DNA of 64,000 bases from Metellina segmentata. Its lineage: Eukaryota; Arthropoda; Arachnida; Araneae; Tetragnathidae. Positions 9,930-21,489 of this stretch are shown piece after piece (within the stretch, counting starts at the first letter, position 1; each line of letters begins with the position of its first letter). The stretch lies in contig OX375883.1 in NCBI GenBank assembly GCA_947359465.1, forward strand, positions 21,291,828 through 21,355,827. Reading direction: 5' to 3'. Both the position numbers and the translations under genes were made by a program. The notes beneath the pieces are model-generated. The model saw nothing but the letters and a program-made list of their open reading frames with translations. It did not search any database and was not told the DNA's origin.

Positions 9930-11485
9930 CAGGGTGATTTATAAAAGAAGGGCAAAACTTTAAGAGGCGATAGTACACATCCAAACAAGCAATTTTCATC
10001 AAAGAATGCATGGTCGGAAACAAAATGCAAAGGTGATGGCGCATTTGAAAACTTGAACCTTGCAAATGTTAAAGATGCATTATTGGTAGAAGAACGACAG
10101 TAATAGCATGCAAATGGGATATGGGGAAAAAGAAGAACTCGAATGCAAATTTTCGTCTCAATTAATGCATAAAAGCCGGTGATCCAAGTGTGCAACTGTC
10201 AATCGCGGTAGGAACATATTGGAAGATGTTGCCCTTCACTAATAAGGAAAAGTCTGATACGCGCTTTTTATTTACGGACTCGCAAATGGAAATGGCTCAG
10301 TGGCTCGACGATTGTACGGAGAGAGGTTTCCCAACAGGCGGTTTGCCCGACCGTAAAACATTTGAGCGCTTGCACCAACAGTTGTGAGAGACGGTATCCT
10401 TTCTCGCTTCCCGGTCGGATGCAGGTCGTGCAAAGACGGACAGAACGTCTGTCGTTGAAGAAGCCATTCTGGATATGGTGGCTGATCAGCCAAGTACAAG
10501 TACCCGAGCAGTGGCTAGGCAGTTACATGTATCACAATCCACAACATGGTGAGTACTGAAGGCTGAACATTCGCACCCTTACCATGTTCAACGAGTTCAG
10601 GAAATGACCCAAAACGATTATCCTCGTCGTGTGAAATTCGCTCGCTGGTTGGTGCAGAAGAATGCAGTAAATCCAGATTTTGTGTCTACTGTGATTTCAA
10701 GGATGAATGTACTAAAACACTTGAAGGTGCATTTAACAGCCACAATCAACATGTTTGGGCGGATGTAAATTCCCATGTCACTTATTCATATGCTCATCAG
10801 CGACGCTTTTCTATCAAAGTTTGGGCAGGAATAATTGGACACCACCTACTCGGACCGTATCTTCTGCCAGAAGGCCTTGACCGGAAAAAATACCTCAAGT
10901 TTCTGCAACAGCTGCTGCCAGACATGTTGAAAGACGTTCCAACACTCATTCAGAATGTAATGTAGTTCCAGCAAGATGGAGCACCAGCCCATTATGCACA
11001 AGAGGTGCGAAATTATCTGGATTTAACTTTTCCGAACCGATGGATTGGTCGAGGTGGTCCTGTAGCTTGGCTACCTCGCTCGCCAGATCTTTCAAGTAAT
11101 GATTTCTTTTTGTGGGAACAGCTGTAGGCTCTTGTGTATGAGACCCCCGTTGAATCTGCAGAAGATCTCGTCGCCACACTTTCGGCCGTTGCAAGGGAAG
11201 TACGCGATATGCCTGGAGTTTTTCGGAAAGTTCGCCAATCCTTTCTTCGCCGTTGTACCTCATGCATAGCCACTGTTTTGAACACTTATTATAATCACAT
11301 GTCATTAAACTTGCTATTGTCACTTATTCCCTCTTTGTGTGTTTATGTCTCTTCTAACAACACCTTCGGCGCCCTCTAGCACCTTTGCGTTTTAATTCCG
11401 ACCATGCATTCTTTGATGAAAGTTGTTTGTTTGGATGTGTACTATCACCTCTTAAAGTTACGCCCATCTTTTAAGAATCACCATG
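9930..11485 (+). mobile_element. DUF4817-type mariner/Tc1-like transposon with long TIRs
   Basis: The element is 1556 bp, flanked by TA (9928-9929 and 11486-11487). The left end CAGGGTGATTTATAAAAGAA and the right end read inward CATGGTGATTCTTAAAAGAT are the start of inverted repeats of about 100 bp. These stay similar to the GCATGGTCGGA block (about 10008 and 11400). The interior carries a decayed transposase on the plus strand. Confidence 0.82.
10236..11310 (+). pseudogene. Decayed mariner/Tc1-like transposase
   Basis: Reading across frames gives an N-terminal helix-turn-helix region (WLDDCTERGFPTGGLPDRKT, then RAVARQLHVSQSTTWRVLKA). It is followed by NDYPRRVKFARWL and a DDE region (HVWADVNSH-like, FQQDGAPAHY, LPRSPDLSSNDFFLWEQL). 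The order is that of a mariner/IS630-type transposase of the DUF4817 class. At least two stop codons (TAG near 10964 and near 11126) and frame changes near 10385 and 10700 break it. It cannot encode an active enzyme. The terminal repeats are still well preserved. Confidence 0.7.
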
Positions 11486-11487
11486 TA

Positions 11488-11491
11488 TGTG

Positions 11492-11522
<31 letters not shown>

Positions 11523-11532
11523 TTTCTAACAA
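11488..11532. repeat. (TA)n microsatellite and T run
   Basis: A (TA)n run followed by a T run lies directly next to the mariner-like element's right target site. The stretch 11533-12040 shows no gene. Confidence 0.85.
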
Positions 11533-12040
11533 TATATTTAAGGGAGTTTAGTGGCTTTTACTAGAAGAATTTGGGAGATACATGTTTCTCTCTAAGCATT
11601 ACATATGCTTAATAAAATACTTTTAAACCTGGTATTTTTAATTACGAAAACAAATCTGTTGTGATATTTTAAATCAAGGTTTTATTACTATACAATAGCA
11701 TATTTTTTTTTTAACAAATGGAATGTTATCATGAAATGAATAACAATTTTTTTTCAAACGTTGTATTTAAAGTTTGCAGATAATGAAATTTTTTTTTTAT
11801 GCTTAGCCTTTCGTTGTAAAATGGGAGGAAATCTTGAAAGGTCATGGGAAGAGACTGATTGTTTTTTCGTACGGGAATGTGAGCCCATTCGTTCGAAAAG
11901 TTGAGTTCGAAGTGAATGCAACATTCAGGAAGATAGCGAAAGGTCTGACATCAACAGCTCGTGGAGCTCCGACGCCCTTCCCGGGTCTAAACATTTTTAC
12001 AAAATAAATATTTTCCGAAACTTCTAAAATAATCGTGAAG

Positions 12041-13165
12041 TACATACTCCACAGAATAGGCCATCGGTGATTATCTGGCCTCTTGCACAACTGTAATGAA
12101 GTCTGCAGGCACACTTCTAAATGGTTTTTAATTTGTGTTAAATCGTAGCTCTATCTGGGTGTGTTCTTTCACAAATATTTTAGTTCAATGACAACATTTT
12201 TTGTTATTGCAATGCGAAGAAGGGCATTTGACAAAATTGAATTACGATTTTTTGATAAAACCATCCATCACTGTAAAGGACAAATTTTTTTACTGATTCT
12301 GTCAAGGGAACAAATTTGAATTCATACTAGCAAAATCATTTGCCTCCATCCCCCCCTCAGTGTCGTTCCATAGAAAGTAGAAACCAACCTTAGTTTTGAG
12401 GTTATAAATTGTGATAGTGTGGATTGATAATTTCATCTCGAAGTAAAAGCTTGAGATATTTAATGTAGGGCGTAATAGCAAAGCTTGTAAGTCCACGGTG
12501 AAAGATAAACATGTGTCATTCTCCTTTTATCCTTCTCCCTCCTTTCGCTTTCTTTCCACTCAATGTGACTCATAAAAATAATTTTTTAAGTTTCTAGTTG
12601 TGAAAGACGCAGGTGTCACACTCGTCTTTTTAAGGTCTAAACAAACTTAGGTTTTGGTTATCAAGATTATTAGAAAATTTGCACAAAGACATGGGTTCAT
12701 TAATTTTTTGGGATTAATATATAAGAAATTATATAAGATTGGGGTGGCTACCTCCCCGATCTGTCCGCTTTGCAGCGATGGTTTTATGAACAGACAACAC
12801 CTTGCGGAGTGCTCTAGTGTACAGGACATTGACACCAGGGATACTTCTCCCCAAGGACTTTATTCGCTTTATTGGACGGCAAGACAGCGTATGGCCGAAA
12901 GACCTTGAGCTGAGCGTAGGATTTAAAAAATAATAATAATAATAATAATTTTTTGATGACACTAGATTTTTGGCATGAAGTGCGAAATTAGGATTATCCA
13001 AGATAGATTCCTCCTTCTTTTCAGATAATCTGGCATCTTCATCTTCATCGTAGTAATGACTAATCCATTCGCCAATAGATAAAGTATTTAAGAACATTGT
13101 TTTACCAACTCTTATTAGGGTAGGATCGCTCTTTTTGAAACAGTGTTGAAACAAATACTTTCTAC
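12041..13165. repeat. Duplicated segment, copy 1 (with LINE insertion)
   Basis: The sequence from CACAGAATAGGCCATCGG to CTGTCTCGTGGCCTTT recurs in the same orientation at 18045-18990 with small indels. The two match over almost their full length except for the LINE tail at 12711-12945. Either a segmental duplication or two copies of one dispersed element would explain this. Confidence 0.75.
12711..12945 (+). mobile_element. 5'-truncated LINE 3' end with (AAT)n tail
   Basis: The insert is bounded by TAATTTTTTG (12701-12710 and 12946-12955), present once in the paralogous segment (18743-18752), so the empty site is in this window. It encodes the C-terminal end of a LINE ORF2 with a CCHC-like knuckle (CPLCSDGFMNRQHLAEC) and stops before an (AAT)n tail. 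Confidence 0.8.
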
Positions 13166-13232
13166 TCTTGCGGTTTTTTCTGTCTCGTGGCCTTTTTCGG
13201 AATTCGGATAATCGATGCTCTACTGTAATCAT
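12956..13232 (-). pseudogene. Fragment of an arthropod repeat-encoded protein, copy 1
   Basis: On the minus strand RVGKTMFLNTLSIGEWISHY is readable after a KR-rich stretch (RKRPRDRKNRKSRKY). The VGKTMFLNTL string recalls the N-terminal region of a large protein family encoded by arthropod repeats, whose downstream part carries HYSxxK and LSIKKLY-like blocks. I cannot name the family. A second copy of the fragment lies in 18756-18980, and a related C-terminal part lies in 41170-42830. Confidence 0.4.
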
Positions 13233-13920
13233 CTGATGCCCTTGATATAAACTTATTCAAATCATGAAAATTTTCATAGATACCTATTTTACCTTATTCC
13301 AATTGTAATACATACGTAATTAATTCTTCTGTATTTCATTCATAGTTGAAAACAATTTAGAAAAGGAACAAAAAAAAAAAAAAATAATAATAATAATAAT
13401 ATATATATATATATACCCGGGAGCAGAAAGTGCTTAGAACTACGACTTACGTCGCAGAACACACAAAGTCTCTGCAGAACAATTTTTCCTTAATTTTATC
13501 AAATTGTTGTCCGATTTTTTTTATCAGTGGTAAGTTACGATGTTCTGCAGTGCACAGCTCGCTCCTTGCCATACCTTTTTGTTTTTTTCTAACTACGGAA
13601 CAACCTCCCTACACCGCCCTAAATATTACCACAAACACTTCATAAATAACTCATCTTCTATACCAATGACAAAATATTTAACTTCAAAAGTTATCGACAG
13701 AATTGCAAATTCTGAAGGTATGCCTTGGTTTTAAATAAAGTAAGTTAATTGTTTTTGATGTTTTGTTACACAAATATGTAATACATATTTAGACGATCGT
13801 TGTGTTTTACGTCTGTTTTTGATTTTACTGCAGTTTTCAAAATTCGGATAAAATGCCTGCTGAACAATTGCAATTGCTTGGAGTTGTGTTGCAGAACAAT
13901 GAATGTAATTCTGCACTTAG

Positions 13921-13922
<2 letters not shown>

Positions 13923-13971
<49 letters not shown>
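13923..13971. repeat. (TA)n microsatellite
   Basis: This is a run of about 24 TA dinucleotides. A shorter one with (AAT)n lies near 13370-13416. No gene is seen in 13235-14120. Confidence 0.95.
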
Positions 13972-13973
<2 letters not shown>

Positions 13974-14130
13974 TATGCTCATTATCATAGAAAAAACAAT
14001 AATTAATTTGTCATTTATAAATTTATAATAGCGAATTAAAAAACGTTTTCTTCTGAACTTTCCTTAAAACTGTCGAGCTTCTGTTTTTGTTTAGACAAAT
14101 GCGCATGATTCTGGTGTGTCACAAAGCCTA

Positions 14131-14516
14131 CTGAGCCGCGGAAGCTCAGTCAGTAGAGCGTCTTGCTCGCATCAGAAGGGTTGTGGGTTCTGCCCTCAGC
14201 GGAGCCTGCAATTCTGATGGTTGCGAGATCGGCGCTTGGACCTGGCTAAAGACCGTCGTGTTCGCTAATGGTGGCTGGGGCACGTTAAATAGGTCGTGGT
14301 CCAAAGTCCCCCATGTTCCCATACCAATCAATACCTCTGGGGGTACCTGATCAGGGGGTTATCGGCCTCTGATTGGGATCTAAATTACGATATGTGTGAG
14401 TGAATGGATGTGTGAAAGGGACCTTCATGTGAAACGGATGTGTCATGCATGAAGAAGTCCAACCCTCCGGGGCAATGGCACCCCAAATTGGGCTACATAT
14501 GGCCCGCACGACAACA
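14131..14516 (+). mobile_element. SINE-C copy
   Basis: The head reads CTGAGCCGCGGAAGCTCAG and the tail is (ACA)n. The duplication ACAAAGCCTA lies at 14121-14130 and 14517-14526. The last 70 bp differ from the 8425 copy and agree with the 21658 copy (GGCCCGCACGACAACAACAA), suggesting two 3'-end subfamilies. Confidence 0.82.
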
Positions 14517-14526
14517 ACAAAGCCTA

Positions 14527-15265
14527 CATTGGCATCCTGTTGAAAATCCTCCAGAGAAATCCGAACCCACAGGTTTCGCTGCTACCGAATCACCGGTCGC
14601 AATCACCGATCGCAGTAACAGTATCAATGTCAGCGAAGGTTTTCCGTTATGTCGGTAATTTATGAAAGTTCTGTAGAAATATGTCCTCGGAATATAATTT
14701 AGATTAATAAATTGTTTGTGAGTGTAAGAAGAGTGTGTCGCTTGTTCGCCCGCTTCCAAGAGGAATTCTCTGCACATGGTCACAGTAATAAAATAAATCA
14801 CTTTGTTTCTTCGTTAACTGCACTGCCCTCTATTGGTGAATATTCAGAAAACACTTGGAGACGCATTTCAATAATACCATAAAGTCAATTTCATGAATAT
14901 TTGGCTCATAGGTGGTTCTTGCATTCGCCTATTTGATTGCCAGACACAAATATTTAAACATCATTCAATATGTTTAAAACTTAAGAGTTTGGCATTACTC
15001 ACCAGTAGAAAAAAACAAATATATTTGTAAGATAATTTTATTTCACAAATATGAACTTAAAATCAGTTTAATATAAAGCAAATAACTTTATAATTGTTAC
15101 TTTCAATTCTTTGAAAGCTAACAAATTATCTTTGATTGTAGGGTAATAATATTAATAGTTGACTCTTACTTTGTGAACTTATGAACTTACTTATGAATGT
15201 GAACTTACTTATGAACCCTGTAAGAGTGCATAAACAATGGACAATATGCATGTTTTTCAAATTCA
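14527..15265. other. No gene; possible LTR-like remnants
   Basis: This is AT-rich sequence with an AATAAAATAAA string near 14792. A block starting ATTCAATATGTTTAAA near 14967 has diverged partners near 17640 and 24815. A dispersed old element is possible. No coding motif is seen. Confidence 0.35.
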
Positions 15266-15279
15266 TTTTAAAATGAAAA

Positions 15280-15620
15280 GCCGACCAACAGGTATAGTGG
15301 TTAAGGTGTTAGCCTCTAGATCGGAAGGTTCCTGGTTCGAATCCGGGTCCGGGCATGGATGTTTGTAAGCGTATGGTGTAGAGGCGGCTGGTGCACCTTA
15401 AATCTGTCGTGGCCGAAAGTCCTCACGTTGGGTTGGCGTGGAAGTTTGGAGAGTGGGGTGCCAGCTCAGGTGTTGCTTCGTCATCTGACCGTGGTTCAAA
15501 AATACGAGGTGTTGTCCTCGAATCTTTCCCTTAAGGGACTGATTTCGGACCGTCGTCAATAGCCCGTTGTGTAGCTCTAGTACGACGTTAACTAAAATTA
15601 CCATTACCTTTACCATTACC
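15280..15620 (+). mobile_element. SINE-A, full-length copy
   Basis: Intact head, body and tail of ATTACC/TTTACC units are present. An approximate duplication around TTTAAAATGA (15267-15276 and right after the tail) flanks it. Confidence 0.83.
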
Positions 15621-15870
15621 ATTTAAAATGACAGAGCACGAAAAACTACGTAGAAAAATGCCACTTAAACTGCAATCTGACGACACTAATTTTTTAAAAA
15701 CGCTTTTAATTGCTCTGACGTCACTTTCAACTAAAAACTGCAATCGCTGACGATTCTTGCCTGCGACGTCATAGTACACGATTTTCTCATCGAGCGTTTC
15801 TTGAACTGTGTTGTCTCTATGGGTATCTTTTTAGTAGTCTTATTTATATAGATTTTTGATTAATTCAGCA

Positions 15871-16089
15871 ATGGAAGATTCGAAAATAGTTAAAAAGAAG
15901 AATTACAAGTATTGTATTGTTCCGTTTGTGTCATAATTCAACGATTAAAACACCAAAAAAGTATTTTTTTGTTGCATTAAAATATGAACAAGTTCGTAGA
16001 AGATGGTGCAGCGTTATGAAAAGAGATGAAATGAAAAACAAAAAGCTGCCTTCTACTTCTTGCTTTCATTGCTGTGAAGATCATTTTTC
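15871..16089 (+). pseudogene. THAP-domain first exon remnant
   Basis: The frame starts MEDSKIVKKKNYKYCIVP. After a one-base shift near 15922 it continues LCHNSTIKTPKKYFF to CFHCCEDHFS, ending at a clear donor (TTTTCG|GTAAGT). The C-x4-C ... C-x2-H spacing with a downstream phenylalanine is the THAP zinc-binding, DNA-binding domain. The YKYC-VPLC-N-SIKTP pattern recalls THAP proteins common in arthropod repeats. No second exon was found downstream, and the shift would kill translation, so I call it a pseudogene. It is separate from the THAP transposase at 26886-29969. Confidence 0.6.
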
Positions 16090-18040
16090 GGTAAGTTTAA
16101 AATACCAAAAATTATTTGTATTTTTAATTGTTTTAAATAAGAATTGTGTGATTTAATCTTGTGGATGACTACTAGTGTTTTTGCTAAAACGAAAACATTC
16201 TTTCTGTATCAAGTCACTCATAATGCAGAATTTCTTGTTTCATGAAAAATAATTAAATAAATAAATAAAGGAATACTATATATTTATAAATCAAAACTGG
16301 TTAAAAAAAATATAGAGAGAGCTAACATCAATAAACATTGAATTATTATGTTTGATAATTAATTTGCAGCTATTCATACACTTGGTAAAACTGTGTCATA
16401 TTTCTTCTTTAAACTGAATGATAAGTATTATGGAATAAGTGTCATTAGAATTAAGATTTATAATTAAGAAATAATTCTTCTAACATAAATGTTCTAACAT
16501 TCTTACATAAATGAAAAAATATAATTATTTTAAAAGTGAAAAGTTAGAATAAACGTAAAATTAATTTATTAAAAAAAAAGCATTGTACAAATATTTCTAT
16601 TAAAAATAAGAAATTAAAGTTAAAAACTAGTGGTAACAAATTTTGATAAATAGTGCTACAAGTGAAAACTTTTAATTTATATATTAATTTATTTTATAGT
16701 TGGAGAATGACATGGAAAACTACTGAGAGTATCGTCTCTCTTGCAGTACGAAGCAAAATAGCTTTCACCTCGTTTGTTTAACATTAAAACTAATATTTTT
16801 AAACAATTACGAATTTTGTTTTCAGTTTGCATAATTTTATAAAACTGCACTAACAAAAATAATTTTGCTAAAAATTAACGTAGAAAATTAATATTAAGTG
16901 AACTTTCAAAATTCACTATTTTGATACCCCTACAATTTTAATCTACTTTGAAATTATTTTCCTTATATAAAGCTCTTATTTGATATACTATTCTAATTAT
17001 CTATGTAAAAAAATCTATTTCAGAATGAATTGTGTTACTTATTAAGGAAAAGAGAACAATTATATTAATATTCTATTTTCTTAAGTACAACTTTTTGATA
17101 GTAGCACTACTCTTTAAAAGCAATACAAAGATACATTTTTTTTAAAATAAATATGCTGTACAAAATATTATCTTACTCTTCGCTTTCACACCTTTCATTT
17201 CTACTCCCATAAATTTTGGATTGTTTCCCAGAAAAGAAAACATGGATATACCATCCAATTTAGGTAGATTATCGAAATGGCCTTTTACAAAGCCTTGTTC
17301 TACAGTCGTCATTTTTAAAGAAGAAATCCGAAAATAATAATATTGTAAAGACTATAATTCAACGCAATTATTTAAAAAATAAAATTAGCGTGAAATCAAT
17401 GAAAGCAACCTAAAATAACATGCAGCCGGCAAATGTAGCGAGAAATTTCATGTACTATGACGTCACACCAAGCTCCGCCCCGTTTTCAGTCACGTGACTT
17501 TGGCGCGTTTTTTAGTCGCTTATAACGCTTAAATTAAAACTTTTTGTGATTTTTAAAGTTGATTTTCGGATTGTTCATGATCGAATTTTTGTAGAATATG
17601 TACCATTTTAGGACGTTTTGTGACATAGTGCATATTCCCTATTCAATATGTTTAACAGTTGAGTTTCGTTTTATTCACCTGTAGTACGAATATAATGACT
17701 TATTAAACGATAGAATTTCTCATGACTTGAAAACAAGTCTTAATAATTTTCTAAGAAACTGTTAATTTTCAAATACTTGGAGATTAACAAGTTTGTATAC
17801 GATAAAACATCTGTGACTTTCCCTGTATGAGGCCTGTGATAGTGATTCTAAACTGCGACTCAAATTGATGCATTGTTTGTGAATGAGATATTGTTTCATT
17901 TCATGATTACCCTTAGACTACGGCCAATACAATAGTTGTACTGGAACATTTTCCTTTCCAGAGCGGCTCAGCACAGATACTGTACCGAAGAGTTTGTCCC
18001 CTTTTAAGTGACCTCTGACAGCGACTTATCCTCAAGAGGG
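16090..18040. other. No gene seen
   Basis: The stretch is very AT-rich and lacks recognisable coding motifs. TGTACTATGACGTC near 17452 is the reverse complement of GACGTCATAGTACA near 15764. The stretch could therefore be the body of an element whose only coding part is the THAP exon (inference). Confidence 0.35.
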
Positions 18041-18044
18041 TGAA

Positions 18045-18990
18045 TCCTCACAGAATAGGACATTGGTGATTTTCTTGTCTCTTGCACACTGTAATGTAGT
18101 CTGCAGGCACCTTTTTTAATGGGTTTTAATTTGTGTTCAAACGTAGCCCGCATCGAGTCTGCCTCCATCTGGGTGTGATATTTCTCAAATATTTGTGTTC
18201 AATGACATTTTTTGTTATTGCAATGTGAAGGGCATTTGACAGAATTGAATTACGATTTTTGATAGCGGCATCCCCCCATCACTGTAAAGAACACTTTTTT
18301 TTTCCTACTGATTCTGGCAAGGGAAGTTAAGACAGCTCAAAATTTGAAATCATTTGAAATTTGATTTTTTTTGCAAAATCATTTGCCTAAATCATTCCCT
18401 CAGTCTCGTTCCGCAGAAAGCAGAAACCACCCTCACTTTTGAGGTTATGAATTATGATAGTGTGGACTGATTATTTCATCTCATAGAAAAGGCTTGAGAT
18501 ATTTTATGTAGGGCATAATAGCAAAACTTGTAAGTCCATGGTAAAGATAAACATGTGTCATTCTCCTTTAACCTTCTCCCTCCTTTCGCTTTCTTTCCAC
18601 TCAATGTGACTCATAATTATCATTTTTTAAGTTCTAGTTTTGAAAGAAACGCAGCTGTCACACTCGTCTTTTTAAGGTCTAAACAAACTTAGGTTTTGGT
18701 TATCAAGATTATTAGAAAATTTGCACAAAGACATGGGTTCAGTAATTTTTTGATGACACTAGATTTTTGTCATGAAGTGCGAAATTAGGATTATCCAAGA
18801 TAGATTCCTCCTTCTTTTCAGATAATCTGGTATCTTCAGCTTCATCGTACTAATGACAAATCCATTCGCCAATAGATAAAGTGTTTAAGAACAATATTTT
18901 ACCAACTCTTATTAGGGTAGGATCGCACTTTCTGAGACAGTGTTAATACAAATATTTTCTAGTTCTCTCGCTGTTTTTTTTCTGTCTCGT
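18045..18990. repeat. Duplicated segment, copy 2 (LINE-free)
   Basis: This is the partner of 12041-13165 in the same orientation. It keeps the uninterrupted site TAATTTTTTGATGACAC at 18743 and includes the same minus-strand protein fragment (TLSIG region) in decayed form at 18756-18980. Confidence 0.75.
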
Positions 18991-19440
18991 GGCCTTTAAG
19001 TTTTAATTTTTCTTGTTAAAAACTGTACATAGGTTTTTTTCCTACTCACTTTTCCACAAATGGTTAAAATTATTTTCTCTCTCAGTCTGTGAGGAACGAG
19101 CATTGAAATAAAATATCTTCTTCCTTTTTACATTTGCCATCGAAGTTTCATTTTTTTCTTTCCTATTCACGTCATGTTTCCAGATCCCATCGGCATTTTT
19201 TTGTTGTTGTTTACAGTTGTACGCATTTTTTAGCTTTCTTGCTCCTTTATCTTCCAAAAAACTGCGTCAACTTGGTATTTTTTGTTGTTGCTTTTTTGTG
19301 TTTTTATTTTGGTCGCTTGTTTAGACGCTAGTTGATCACAGAAGTGGGGCTAGGGTTTTTATTAATGACCTGAGTAATTGATGAATTTTCACTATTTTCT
19401 TCTTTTCCTGGGGAAGTTTTAACAACCTGTAAGTATAATA

Positions 19441-20130
19441 TTGGGTCATCCGGAAAGTTCCTTTAAAAAATTTTGAAGTGACTTGAAGAGGTGAAAATTT
19501 GAGGGGCAAGATCTGGTGAATATGGAGGGTGACACAAAACATTTCAGCCATATTCAATAAGTGAAATGTGGGGCCGCGCATTGTTGAGCTGGAATAAAAC
19601 ACCTGAATGATTGGTTAGATCTGGCCGCTTTGCTTCGTTTTTTGCTTTTAATATTGCCATTTGAGAACTGTTTTTTTCCGAATCTATTGTCTGATTTTGT
19701 GGCAACAATTCATGATAAACAATTCCTTTCCAGTCCCATCATACAGAAAGCCGTTTACAGAGGATGGTCGTCTAGAGCGTGAATCATCTTCGAGGTTGAA
19801 ATTTCCACGCTTAAATTTATCAAACCACCTTCGAACTGAGGCCTCAGAAACAGCACTATGTACATGTACAGCGCACATATTACGAGCAGTCTGACTAGCA
19901 TTTTTTCTTTTCTTAAAATAAAATAACATAATATGACGAAAATGAACTTTCTGGTTCTCCAGTCTTAGTACTGCAGTGAAACAAAATTTATGCCACAACA
20001 TATGCTATAATTATGCAGTGTAAGCAGAAAAGGCCGAATTTAAAACATATGATCCTTATCAGCGGTAGCAAAATATAATAACAAAGCTAGTTTCGATTTG
20101 AAAACGCGCAGAACTTTCCGGATGACCTAT
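19441..20130 (-). mobile_element. Internally deleted mariner element
   Basis: The ends carry the inverted repeat GGTCATCCGGAAAGTTC. The minus strand encodes the mariner N-terminal helix-turn-helix domain at 19684-20001 (NQKVHFRHIMLFYF, SRRPSSVNG). It then jumps to the C-terminal part (a degraded HDNARPH region, LHIHQILPLKFSPLQ, KFFKGTF). The catalytic middle is deleted, so it is a non-autonomous relic of about 690 bp. Confidence 0.75.
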
Positions 20131-20188
20131 TCTGGTCACATTCATTTGTAACATCATCTTTTGATTTTGGACTTTTATTTACAATGTT

Positions 20189-20475
20189 ATCATTAATATT
20201 TTCAACATTTTAATTGATATTTTCAACATTTTAATTAATATTTTCAACATTTTAATTAATATTTTCAACATTTTAATTAATACTTTAAACATTTTTATTA
20301 ATATTTTCAACATTTTAATTAATAATTTCAACATTTTAATTAATATTTTCAACATTTTAATTAATATTTTCAACATTTTAATTAATATTTTCAACATTTT
20401 AATTGATATTTTCAACATTCGAATTAATATTTTCAACATTTTAATTAATATTTTCAACATTTTACAACATTTAAA
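20189..20475. repeat. 21-bp minisatellite
   Basis: About 13 tandem copies of a unit like ATTAATATTTTCAACATTTTA are present. The minus strand is open as a repeated MLKILIK heptapeptide; this follows from the unit length being a multiple of three and is not evidence of a gene. No gene is seen in 20476-21480. Confidence 0.93.
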
Positions 20476-21489
20476 TTTTCTGACAATTCAACATACCCAC
20501 TTAAGGAACAGCCTAGGTCCTCCTTGCGGGGTTGAGTTTCTTTATTTGAGGAATATTCTGTATCACACTAAACAGGCTGTAATTCTACGTTTTCACATTT
20601 TTCTAGTGCGCTGTCAACAGGATTTACAGTAAATGCTCCCGCCAACAGGCTATGATTTTTCAGCGCCATTTCTAGTATTTTTCTTCTTTGGTATAAGCAT
20701 AATTCTCTTCAGAAAGAGCGAATGAAATTTTTTCTTTGCTTCGATTTGTTATTTTGATTTTAAAATATCCTTTGTTTGCAATGGTGCTCTTCATTTTATT
20801 TCTGTGATACCATTGGTTAATTTATTTGTATTTCTACAGTTGTGGATTTTTTATTTTATTGCAATATTGTTCACAAAACGTTTAAGAGTTTTGTTTTTGT
20901 GCCATTTGTGGAATTTTTTTTTTTTTAATTACTTTTTCCCGGAACATTTCTGATATATTAGGTTGTATTATTATCTCTTTTTCTTCTTTTTAAAACCTTT
21001 TTCTTTTCAAACAGCCTACTGTATTTTATGTAATTGATAAGTTTCAGGGTATTCTTACCCAATATTTGCAGCTTAGTTTTTCAGCTGGTTCACAAATGTG
21101 CTTAAGTATACTTCTTTATGCGAAAAGCTTTCATTTTCCGTTGCAAAAAGAAAATATTCTTTAAAGAAAATGAATTTTGAAATAATTTTTCCTTGGCGAC
21201 TTTAGAAGTTCGCCCAAAAATAGCCAAGGCCCTTTCCACCTCTTATAAACCCAGACTGTAGCTGTACCCGGGGTTTTAATGCCCGTACAAACCTAATAAA
21301 CCGCTATTATATTTGAAGATCGATGACACGAACTAAGTGAACTCATAAATGGAATTGGCCATCAGGGAAGAGTGGATTAGTAAAATTGGCAGGAATTCTT
21401 TAGTTTTATGTCGTGAAAAAGTTATTTACTTCATTTATTGGACAAACAAGTCCCTTCGGTTTCGATTTAACTTTTTATAATTGCACTGC

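Noticed and set aside
13800..14006. Open frame with a YIYIYIYI stretch
   Set aside because: It is an artefact of the (TA)n microsatellite.
20179..20460. 93-residue heptad-like protein (MLKILIK repeats)
   Set aside because: It follows from a 21-bp minisatellite having a length divisible by three.
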